Source: Clostridia bacterium (lineage in GTDB: Bacteria > Bacillota > Clostridia > TANB77 > CAG-508). Taken from it: a DNA stretch of 39,730 nt. A program made the position numbers and the translations under genes. The DNA is taken from NCBI GenBank assembly GCA_022791735.1, contig JAAVZQ010000065.1, positions 1 through 39,730 of the forward strand, given 5' to 3'. The notes beneath the pieces are model-generated. The model was not told where the DNA came from and ran no database searches. It saw only the letters and a program-made list of their open reading frames with translations. Within the stretch, counting starts at the first letter, position 1. Every line of letters begins with the position of its first letter. Positions 34,201-39,730 of the stretch are shown here, piece after piece.

Positions 34201-35282
34201 CTGTTGTTTGCCCTGAAAATGTATATTTTCCTACTCCACCAGTATTTCCAGCTCCTCCTCCTGCATATCTAGCTTGCCAACTGCTTGAATATCTATATGA
34301 TGCAGCCTCTCCACCTTTTCCTCCGGTTTGCTCCTCCACTTGCCGCTGTGATAGAACCACTATAAAAATTTCCGTCTGCTCCTCCACCACCTGAGCCTCC
34401 AGAGTATGATGTTCCTTGACTTCCTGAACCAGAATAACATGTAGGACTTCCATCTGAAGCACTTGACAAACCAGAACCACCTCCACCAGTAGCTCTATTG
34501 CTTCCATTTGTTCCTGCATTTCCATATTTATATTGATTTTTTGTAGTTTTTATTCCTGCTCCGCCTGCACCACCAGTTGCTGGAATATATTCAAATTCTT
34601 GTGTTTTATTTTCTCCTTTATTTTTCCATAGATATACCTCTTCTCCTGCTTGGTTGTATGTTCCTCTTGCTGTCATCGAAACTTTTCCATTGTTTGTAAG
34701 TTCTCCCATAACACAAAGATACATTCCTTTTTTATAGGTTAGGTTGGATGTATTTGTTGCTGTTACTGTTACTCCTTCATCTATATTTAAATTTTTATGA
34801 TATTTTACAATTAGTGTTTTATATTCTTCTGTTGTATCTCCTAGACTAATTGTTTTTGATGTTTGACCTTCATCTAGTGAATATGTCACATCTTCATAAA
34901 AATTTATTAATTCTACTGGATAGTCTTTTACTATTTCTTCTCCATTTATTTCCCCTGTTACTCTAAAAGTATAGTTTCCATCTGGCAATTCGTTATCTCT
35001 TGCACCTTGCACAATGCTATCACAAATTATAGCACCATCTTCTGCACTATTTTCTGTTGCATACATTATATTAGAATTTGCTTTATCTACTTTTCCTGTA
35101 ATTATTTCTATATTTTCTTCTGCTTCAGCAGTTATATCTACAACGTTTGAAGCAACATATTGATTACTTTTTTCCATGACAAAAAACTTCACGCATATTA
35201 CTCCTAGAGTAACTGCACCAAGTGTTGTGGCTGTTATGCCAAATGCTATTCGGTTAAGCTTTTTCTTTAGTTTCTTTGTCAT
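20489..35282 (-). CDS. Giant surface protein B: Gly-rich, Ig-like, RCC1 propellers, cadherin-like repeats, dockerin; 13 in-frame CGG +1 shifts
   Basis: ATG 35282 has SD GAGGAG eight bases upstream and a consensus promoter. The gene is open to TGA 20489 only with a +1 move at thirteen in-frame CGG codons. The skipped C lies at 34325, 32971, 32202, 32093, 31732, 30408, 28814, 27805, 27681, 27485, 27469, 25581 and 25247. The remainder is exactly 4927 codons including the stop. Order: export segment (14-34), three N-terminal-type modules each followed by a glycine-rich region, Big_2-like linkers, five RCC1 propellers, about twelve cadherin-like repeats, a regulatory-like domain, dockerin. It is a paralogue of giant A, with one more glycine-rich unit and about three more cadherin-like repeats. 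The product is probably a very long surface fibre docking to a cohesin. Reading through all shifts is inference; each frame segment is seen. Confidence 0.85.
25248..25580 (-). CDS. Giant B frame segment 13: propeller 5
   Basis: 111 codons. GSGDTKGRNNLGQVTGL, ICAGENFALAM, ISAGEQDRVFV, VVTNNSIVILTIE. It ends at GAG-CGG-A (skipped C 25247); the next frame gives GKIYEYKEGNLAE, aligned with GEVYEYTNGTLNK of giant A. Confidence 0.85.
25582..27468 (-). CDS. Giant B frame segment 12: Ig-like domain, propeller 4, Big_2-like domain, start of propeller 5
   Basis: 629 codons. LVGKSIVQTN and an Ig-like domain with MGRTTIIAKEKNTDKIAVIP, then RCC1 repeats (VACGEGHSLAL, IACGSYTSYAI, IKAGKNHAVAL, IGAGDSTSLAL, ISGGKNYQAVI, IDCGNTYTVMV), a Big_2-like domain (GVVTGQRTGITRVNA), and the first repeats of propeller 5. 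It ends at CTT-CGG-A (skipped C 25581) inside NNKDGQL-GSGD; the next CGG, in AGC GGA six bases on, is out of frame and unshifted. Confidence 0.85.
27470..27804 (-). CDS. Giant B frame segments 9-11: dense shift cluster in propeller 3
   Basis: Three pieces of 41, 65 and 5 codons. The joins are at GAG-CGG-A (skipped C 27681) and GAC-CGG-A (27485); the last ends at AAC-CGG-A (27469). The repaired peptide reads ISAGNSYSIAVTKEGKVYTW, then VNAGIEHTSVCRKDGNVYTF, then GKGTDGQLGNGETFNYS, aligning with ISTGYNHTSVYDKNGNVYTW and GEDGELGNGENFNYA of giant A. Two GAC GGA and one AGC GGA here are unshifted. This stretch would look non-coding to an ordinary gene caller. Confidence 0.8.
27806..28813 (-). CDS. 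Giant B frame segment 8: Ig-like domain and propeller 3
   Basis: 336 codons. The end of propeller 2, an Ig-like domain (SKNIWINVVNSEIAK), then RCC1 repeats (VNGNGYTVTL, ISSGISHILML, MAEGTDHVLML) up to YGELGD. It ends at GAC-CGG-A (skipped C 27805). Confidence 0.85.
28815..30407 (-). CDS. Giant B frame segment 7: glycine-rich region, Big_2-like domain, propeller 2
   Basis: 531 codons. GGKGGNAASNRYSTSW, GGSSGGGSVNIFANI, a Big_2-like domain (NGNSTYIMIDIIEQ), and RCC1 repeats (ISAGENFVVTL, ISAGSNIAAAL, ISKGENHSLFL, ISAGSKASMAL). It ends at GTA-CGG-T (skipped C 28814), one of two CGGT sites; the next frame restores VGLNTNGELGLGD, matching VGLNTKGELGTGD of giant A, which has no CGG. Confidence 0.85.
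30409..31731 (-). CDS. Giant B frame segment 6: end of propeller 1, Ig-like domain, third module, third glycine-rich region
   Basis: 441 codons. GSLYLWGSNKNGECGN and further RCC1 repeats (ISAGNGTTILQ, ISAGAGTHSAL), an Ig-like domain, the third module (SIVQGFRDMDLPDGEYSVVV), then glycine-rich sequence ending AENAKPN. It ends at AAC-CGG-A (skipped C 30408). GTA GAC GGA just before it carries an out-of-frame CGG and is not shifted. Confidence 0.85.
31733..32201 (-). CDS. Giant B frame segments 4-5: propeller 1 repeats
   Basis: Two pieces of 36 and 120 codons joined at ACA-CGG-A (skipped C 32093). The first reads GTSDNESKNEPTQIEELQ and ISVGYSHSLALTKT; the second GEVYAWGAGEKGQLGNG, then MSLALDDNGKVYAWGEGYS and ISCGENHAVALSSD. 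Together they give RCC1 repeats 2-5. The second ends at GAC-CGG-A (skipped C 31732). Confidence 0.8.
32203..32970 (-). CDS. Giant B frame segment 3: glycine-rich region and Big_2-like domain, start of propeller 1
   Basis: 256 codons. GGKGGNASSYRGSSSW, GGGAGNSGGAGK, GGSSGGGSINIFAKI, a Big_2-like domain ending STYIYINVYNN, and the first RCC1 repeat (LKDNGTVWGYGLNNKGQL). It ends at CTT-CGG-A (skipped C 32202). Confidence 0.85.
32972..34324 (-). CDS. Giant B frame segment 2: glycine-rich region, Big_2-like domain, second module and second glycine-rich region
   Basis: 451 codons. The end of glycine-rich region 1 (GGSSGGGSVNIFTNAI), a Big_2-like domain (NEIETYITITVIRV), a second module (SIVQGFRDNDLADGIYKIAV), then glycine-rich region 2. 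It ends at AAT-CGG-A (skipped C 32971). AAT before CGG shows the extra C is not a simple doubling of a neighbouring C. Confidence 0.85.
34326..35282 (-). CDS. Giant B frame segment 1: export signal, N-terminal module, glycine-rich region
   Basis: 319 codons. MTKKLKKKLNRIAFG then a hydrophobic stretch (TTLGAVTLGVICVKFFVM); the repeated module (SIVQGARDNELPDGNYTFRV, KYHKNLNIDEGVTVTA, KKGMYLCVMGELTNNG); then GGGGSGLSSASDG and GSGSQGTSYSGGSGGGG. It ends at AAC-CGG-A. Unshifted, the product would be a 329-residue truncated form. The next frame reads NGGKGGEAASYRYSSSW as expected. Confidence 0.85.
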
Positions 35283-35332
35283 GTATCTCTCCTCAAATGA
35301 TTTCTTGTATTGTTAATTATTATATATTTATT

Positions 35333-35360
35333 ATTATAAAACTTTAATTTATTATTTCAA
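35333..35360 (-). promoter_or_regulatory. Predicted promoter of giant B
   Basis: On the minus strand TTGAAA, 16 bases, TATAAT, about 50 bases before the start codon. It shares spacer and flanks with the giant A promoter. Confidence 0.8.
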
Positions 35361-35379
35361 TAGGGGTATTTTTGCATAG

Positions 35380-35416
35380 AAAAAAACGCCCTATACTCCT
35401 TTACGGAAGGGCGTTT
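35380..35416 (-). terminator. Terminator-like hairpin upstream of the giant B promoter
   Basis: Minus strand AAACGCCC and GGGCGTTT form a strong stem with an inner TTCC/GGA pairing and a seven-T tail. It lies upstream of the -35 box, so it ends transcripts coming from the right rather than attenuating giant B. Confidence 0.7.
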
Positions 35417-35473
35417 CGCTTGTTTTTGTATATTTTTTGACATTTTTCTAACGTTTTTGTTACATTCGCACCA

Positions 35474-35508
35474 AAAATCGGCTTTTCCTATAGGGAAAAG
35501 CCGATTTT
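35474..35508 (-). terminator. Rho-independent terminator of the PepSY-like gene
   Basis: Stem AAAATCGGCTTTTCC / GGAAAAGCCGATTTT with a small loop, directly after the stop at 35517. Together with the second hairpin it makes a tandem terminator before giant B. Confidence 0.85.
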
Positions 35509-35516
35509 AGTGTTTT

Positions 35517-36068
35517 TTAATTGTTGACTAACACGCTGTTTAATCTTGTTATTTTACCACCTTTTACTTTTATTTCTGCTGTGTTTTCAGGTGACGATAT
35601 ATAATAGTACAATTCTCCTGATCTTTGTATTTGCATTATTTCTATTTCTGATTTTTGTAAGCCTGTTTCTCCCATTTGACTAAATTGTGCTATTGCTATC
35701 TCTGCCGCTTTATCTTCTGATATCTCGTCACCAGATGCTACACCTGAACTAACAATATTTGTATTACTTGTGTTTGTATTTGTTGTAGGTACTGGGGTAG
35801 TACTTACATTTTGCGTTGGCACTGGTGTAGTTTTATTTTGTTCTGGTGTATTATTTGCTCTTGCAGTTTTTGTTTCATCTACTTTTGCTACTTCCTTTTC
35901 TTTGAACCAATCTTCTGGTAATCTTTGCTTTACTTCAGCTACTACGTCTATGCCTTGCTTTTCTAGTAGCACATATCCTGCACCTAGTATTATTACAATA
36001 CTTATTAAAACTAATAGGTTATATATATTAAATACTTTTCTTCTCTTTTTTTCTCTTTTTGCTCTCAT
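35517..36068 (-). CDS. Small membrane protein with PepSY-like domain
   Basis: 183 residues. Basic cytoplasmic N-terminus (MRAKREKKRRK), one transmembrane helix (about 17-33), a Thr/Pro/Asn-rich linker (about 65-110), then an extracellular domain with ISEDKAAEIAIAQFSQMGE, LYYYISS and KGGKITRLNS, which resembles PepSY. PepSY domains are often linked to inhibition or regulation of extracellular peptidases; the target here is unknown. SD AAGGA about nine bases before ATG 36068. It lies 77 bases after the Ig-domain gene with no obvious terminator between, so the two may be co-transcribed. No in-frame CGG. Confidence 0.8.
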   Translation of the reverse strand: MRAKREKKRRKVFNIYNLLVLISIVIILGAGYVLLEKQGIDVVAEVKQRLPEDWFKEKEVAKVDETKTARANNTPEQNKTTPVPTQNVSTTPVPTTNTNTSNTNIVSSGVASGDEISEDKAAEIAIAQFSQMGETGLQKSEIEIMQIQRSGELYYYISSPENTAEIKVKGGKITRLNSVLVNN

Positions 36069-36145
36069 CTACTCATTTCCTTTTTCATTAGATTTTAATA
36101 TATTTTATCATTAAGTTTTTACATTGTAAATACTAAATTCAAAAT

Positions 36146-39100
36146 TTAATCTAAAACAATTTCTACATCGTCTCCATTGTAATCTACTCTAATTCTCTTT
36201 GTAATTCCTCTATGTTTAACTTCAATTAGTTCTCCATCTAGTTTCTTAGCTATCTTCTTGTTTAATACTATCATTACTTTATTTAAGTAAGTTCCTTCAT
36301 CTAAGTATTTGTCTATGTTGATATATGCGTTTTTCTTTGTTAGTTTCTTGCTTCCACCAAGCTCGTATTTTCCTTCTTCTTCAACATATATCTTTGTGTT
36401 ACGTTTACATGCTATTAGTAAGATTAGCATTAACAATCCGCCAAGTCCTATATATGCTGCTACTGCTGTATTTATTCCATCTTTTTTCTCATCTTTTACA
36501 CCTAAAGTCGCTGTTGGTGTTGGGGTTGGCCTTTGTGTAGGTCTAGGTGTAGGTGTCTGTGTTGGGGTTGGAGTAGGTGTTGTAACTACTGGATTTGTTG
36601 GTACTGGTGTTAATATCGGTTTCTTTGTTGGCTTAATTGTTGGTTTTGGTGTAGGCTTTGATGTAGGTGTCGGAGTAGGTTTCGCTGTTGGTGTTGGGGT
36701 TGGAGTAGGTGTTGGCGTTGGGGTTGGTGCCGGTTTCTTCACTTCTACTACATATTCTCCTAATTTCTCACCTTTGTATGTAATTGTTAATGTCTGGAAT
36801 CCTACTTTTTCTGGATTATATCCTGATACCATATCCATTGTAATGTCTTTTATCTCATTGTTTCCACTTTCTTTAATAATTTCAATAGTTCCACCACTTA
36901 AGTCTAGTTTTTCTCCATATTCATATTCTCTCTTAGTTGGTAATGTTTTTAGGATTACTCCCATATCCTTATCAACTACTGTTACACTAAATGTTCCTGT
37001 TTGTCCTTTATATGTTACAACAATTGTTTTTGCTCCTGGTGTACTTGAATTAAATTCACTAATCATATCTTGTGTAATATCTTCTGGGGTTGAAGTTACT
37101 CCACTCGCCATTTGCTCACATACTGTTGCTCCATCTAATTCTAGTTCTTCTCCTATTGCATATATATCTTTATCTGGTCCTTTGATTTTTAGTCCTATAA
37201 CATAGTCTTCAACTGTTATATCATATTCTGCTGTTTGTCCACCATAAGTAACTTTTAGCTTTCTTGGCGTCATATCTTTACTATTAAATGGTGTTCCATC
37301 CATTTCTGTTACCATTGAAGGTGTTATATTTACTGTAACCTCTGCACCTGATTTCTTTGTAACTGTTAATGTACCACCTGTTACATCTAGCTTTTCTCCA
37401 TATTTATATGCTGTTTTTGGTGTGTCTTTGATGACTATACTATCTACCGCATCTGTTACGCTTATTGTATAGCTTGTATTTTTTGTTACATTGTTTTCTG
37501 TAAATGCAACTGATATAGGTACGTTTGTGTTCTCTACACTTGAGTCAAAGCCTGTAACTGATATTCTACTATCATCTAAGCTTATTGTTTCTTTAGAACC
37601 GTTTTTCCTTGTTACTTCAATAGTTCCTCCTGTTAAGTCCTCGTCTGCTCCTACTGCATAATTTCTCTCTGGGTAATCTTTCATACTAATTCCAGTAACT
37701 GTATTTACAATAGTTATAGGGTAGTCTATTGTTTGTGTTTTGCCATTTGGTGCTGTGTATGTTATTTTTAATGTCTTTGTTACCTTTTGAGTACTATCAT
37801 AACTGTCTGGGCTCATGTTCACTGGTGTAGTTCCGTCATTTTCTGTTATTACTGCTTTTGAAAATGGTATTGTGCCATTTGTCCCATCTGTATATACTAC
37901 ATTTATCACTCCATCTGTTAAGTCTAATTTTTCGCCATGTTCATAAGTATCTTTGCTTGGTTTTGTGATTGATATAGTGTCTACATCATTTGACTTTCTA
38001 AGTGTTATAGTTAATGTTTTTGTAAATTCTTTACTATATGTTGCACTTTCTTTGTCATTATCTGTATATACTACTGTTAAATTTTGTGGTGTACTATTAT
38101 TTGTGTCAAATCCTGCTGGTATCATATCTTCTGTAAGAGGAGTTGGGGTTCCTGCTCCTGCAATTTTATGGTTTACTATGTATTTTACATTATTGTCTCT
38201 TAATAATTGTGCAAGTGTATCTCCACATTCTCCTGTTATTGAACTTGGGTTTATTGCAATACCTGTGACTTCATCTTTTTGCTTTATTTTTACGTAGTAT
38301 GGTGCTGTTTTTGTTATGCCGTTTTCTTCATAAGTTACTGTTAACTCCAAGTTATTATTTGGGGTACTTGAGTTAAAGCCTCCAACTTTTGAAGAATCTG
38401 TTATTGCTACTGTTTGTTTTGCACCTACTGCTCTTGTTACTTCTATGCTTAAGTCAGTTATATCAAGACTTTCTCCTACATAGTATTCTTTTTTGTGGTT
38501 TGTACTATTTACAGTAATTCCTTTTATGTCATTTATTATCTCTATTGGATAATTTTTTTCTACTGTTACTCCACTTGGTGCTGTATATTTTATCTTTAAT
38601 GTCTTAGATACTTTTTGCGTGCTGCCATAGCTTGTTGGGCTCATATTTACTGGTTTTGTTCCATCTGCTTCTTCTAGCATATCCAGTGTTATTGGTGTTG
38701 TACCTGTTGTATTATCACTATATACTAGATTGATTATTCCTGTGTTTAGTTCTAATGCTTGACCATGGTTATATTTAGTCTTTGTAGGTACATCAATACT
38801 TGCGCTTTTTACTTTATTTAATAATGTTACTGTTAGCGTAGTTGTAGCTGTATTGTTTGCAGCAAATATGTTTGTATCTGTATCTGTATAAGTTACTGTT
38901 AGGTTTTGTATCTCTTTTGTATTTTCATTATATCCAGGTACCATACTTGTCTCAAGTGGACCTTTATCTATTGTTCCTGCTTTCGAGTATGTTACTGAGT
39001 ATTTAATATTATTGTCATTAATTAACTTTAATAAGCTATTTCCATATTCGCCATTTACAGCCATTGGGGTTACTGTAATCCCAGTTACATAGTCTTTTAC

Positions 39101-39730
39101 ATTTACTTTTATTTTGTTTGCTGTGTCAGCAAGATTTTCTGGATATGTAAATCCACCATATTCAATGTGTAAGTATTGGTCTCCTAATCTATCTTTGTCA
39201 TATCCTTTAATCATACCAGTTGTTAAGTTTATATCTTCTAGTCCGCTTCCCTTTTGTACTGTAATTTTTGCTCCTGCTAAGTCTAATTCATCATTATGCT
39301 TATAGTTTCTATTTGGGAATGTTACACTGTTTATTCCTGTTATTTGGTCTGCAACTACTATATGATATGTTGCATTTTTTGAGATACCATTTTCTGTATA
39401 TGTTATTGTTATTGGTACATCAGCATAAGGTTTATCATTTTTAAATCCTGCAACTGTTGCTTTTGAGTTGTCTTTTACTACTACAACATCTGGTGTACCC
39501 GTAGCTCTTGTTACCCTAATTTCTAAGTTTGTTAAATCTTCTGGTTCATTTACATTATAGTTTGTTTTATGGTTTGTACTATGTACTGTTATACTTTTTA
39601 TATCATTTATAATTTCTACTGGATAGTCTACATCCCATGACTTTCCACCTTCTGTATATACTGCTTTTAGAGTTTTTGCACATCTTTGTGTCACTGTGTT
39701 ATATTCACTATATGCTGGGCTCATGTTTGC
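36146..39730 (-). CDS. Multi-Ig-domain (Big_3-like) membrane-anchored surface protein, N-terminus beyond window
   Basis: At least 1194 codons; the frame is still open at the right edge. The Met near the edge is inside a repeat (NMSP recurs at equivalent points), so the true start lies outside. Many Ig-like repeats carry L(D/E)LTGG.I.V...G-type strands (LDLSGGTIEIIKESG, LDVTGGTLTVTKKSG) typical of bacterial Ig group 3. Then a Thr/Pro repeat (PTPTPTPTPT and variants), one transmembrane helix (GLGGLLMLILLIA), and an unusual basic cytoplasmic domain of about 85 residues (KKLTKKNAYINIDKYLDEG, KHRGITKRIRVDYNGDDVEI). No LPxTG. All CGG seen are out of frame. Confidence 0.85.
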   Translation of the reverse strand, partial: ANMSPAYSEYNTVTQRCAKTLKAVYTEGGKSWDVDYPVEIINDIKSITVHSTNHKTNYNVNEPEDLTNLEIRVTRATGTPDVVVVKDNSKATVAGFKNDKPYADVPITITYTENGISKNATYHIVVADQITGINSVTFPNRNYKHNDELDLAGAKITVQKGSGLEDINLTTGMIKGYDKDRLGDQYLHIEYGGFTYPENLADTANKIKVNVKDYVTGITVTPMAVNGEYGNSLLKLINDNNIKYSVTYSKAGTIDKGPLETSMVPGYNENTKEIQNLTVTYTDTDTNIFAANNTATTTLTVTLLNKVKSASIDVPTKTKYNHGQALELNTGIINLVYSDNTTGTTPITLDMLEEADGTKPVNMSPTSYGSTQKVSKTLKIKYTAPSGVTVEKNYPIEIINDIKGITVNSTNHKKEYYVGESLDITDLSIEVTRAVGAKQTVAITDSSKVGGFNSSTPNNNLELTVTYEENGITKTAPYYVKIKQKDEVTGIAINPSSITGECGDTLAQLLRDNNVKYIVNHKIAGAGTPTPLTEDMIPAGFDTNNSTPQNLTVVYTDNDKESATYSKEFTKTLTITLRKSNDVDTISITKPSKDTYEHGEKLDLTDGVINVVYTDGTNGTIPFSKAVITENDGTTPVNMSPDSYDSTQKVTKTLKITYTAPNGKTQTIDYPITIVNTVTGISMKDYPERNYAVGADEDLTGGTIEVTRKNGSKETISLDDSRISVTGFDSSVENTNVPISVAFTENNVTKNTSYTISVTDAVDSIVIKDTPKTAYKYGEKLDVTGGTLTVTKKSGAEVTVNITPSMVTEMDGTPFNSKDMTPRKLKVTYGGQTAEYDITVEDYVIGLKIKGPDKDIYAIGEELELDGATVCEQMASGVTSTPEDITQDMISEFNSSTPGAKTIVVTYKGQTGTFSVTVVDKDMGVILKTLPTKREYEYGEKLDLSGGTIEIIKESGNNEIKDITMDMVSGYNPEKVGFQTLTITYKGEKLGEYVVEVKKPAPTPTPTPTPTPTPTAKPTPTPTSKPTPKPTIKPTKKPILTPVPTNPVVTTPTPTPTQTPTPRPTQRPTPTPTATLGVKDEKKDGINTAVAAYIGLGGLLMLILLIACKRNTKIYVEEEGKYELGGSKKLTKKNAYINIDKYLDEGTYLNKVMIVLNKKIAKKLDGELIEVKHRGITKRIRVDYNGDDVEIVLD
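36516..36740 (-). repeat. Thr-Pro tandem repeat region
   Basis: Hexamer-type coding repeats for Pro-Thr pairs, interrupted by Lys, Arg and Gln. A wall-spanning spacer next to the membrane helix; prone to length change. Confidence 0.75.

Noticed and set aside
33300..34525. Alternative Met start at 34525 for an independent gene
   Set aside because: Its first 60 residues are an out-of-frame reading of the glycine-rich region; sense resumes only after the CGG site at 34323.
5240..35282. Giants A and B as ordinary pseudogenes broken by random frameshifts
   Set aside because: All 25 breaks are of one type (a C before a GGN codon), with no nonsense mutations or deletions in between and intact domain patterns throughout.
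5240..35282. Homopolymer sequencing errors
   Set aside because: The breaks are not at long A or T runs, which are plentiful here and intact; half of the extra C bases have no C neighbour on the 5' side.
35380..35416. Riboswitch or attenuator in the giant B leader
   Set aside because: The hairpin lies upstream of the predicted -35 box, so it would not be part of the leader RNA; no known aptamer pattern was recognised.
2070..39305. Numerous plus-strand open frames of 60-300 codons
   Set aside because: They are antisense to well-supported minus-strand genes, rich in Leu/Phe/Ser/Tyr as expected for the complement of AT-rich coding DNA, and lack recognisable domains or ribosome binding sites.

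Overview
The window is AT-rich DNA whose genes all run on the minus strand (transcription right to left). Purine-rich ribosome binding sites, U-tract terminators, an LPQTG motif, dockerins, and cohesin-like, Ig-like and cadherin-like repeats point to a Gram-positive anaerobe of the Clostridia (Bacillota), probably a gut lineage. No tRNA, rRNA, CRISPR array, transposase or phage gene was seen.

Layout in transcription order: (1) the 3' part of a multi-Ig-domain, membrane-anchored surface protein (39730-36146); (2) a small membrane protein with a PepSY-like domain (36068-35517); (3) giant surface protein B (35282-20489); (4) a compositionally foreign BspA-type leucine-rich-repeat protein with a Cys/His hydrolase-like domain and its own promoter and terminator (20161-18128); (5) giant surface protein A, a paralogue of B (17638-5240); (6) a membrane-anchored CAP/SCP domain protein (4888-4358); (7) the first 1383 codons of a cohesin-like, LPQTG, dockerin protein that runs off the left edge (4150-1). 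Giants A and B share one design: N-terminal hydrophobic export segment, glycine-rich modules, Ig-like (Big_2-type) linkers, about five RCC1-type beta-propellers, a train of cadherin-like repeats, and a C-terminal dockerin. With the cohesin-like protein next door, the region looks like a cell-surface assembly locus.

The central observation is a recoding signal. Giants A and B appear broken into about two dozen pieces, but every break is the same event: the frame meets an in-frame CGG codon and continues one base later, reading the following GGN as glycine. I find 12 such sites in A and 13 in B. Skipping the C at all of them gives uninterrupted reading frames of exactly 4129 and 4927 codons including the stop. 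Every other CGG trinucleotide I found in these genes lies out of frame (as in GAC GGA) and causes no shift. I found no in-frame CGG in the other native-looking genes. The codon before CGG varies widely (14 different codons), and the sites I compared are not shared between A and B. This fits a CGG codon that is unassigned or very slow and is bypassed by +1 decoding, or a CGGN quadruplet read as glycine, better than random decay or sequencing error. The foreign-looking BspA gene is the exception: it needs two CGG codons read normally as arginine.

Two near-palindromic elements of about 135 bp lie in opposite orientation at the two ends of giant A: one in its 5' leader, the other supplying its last codons and stop.
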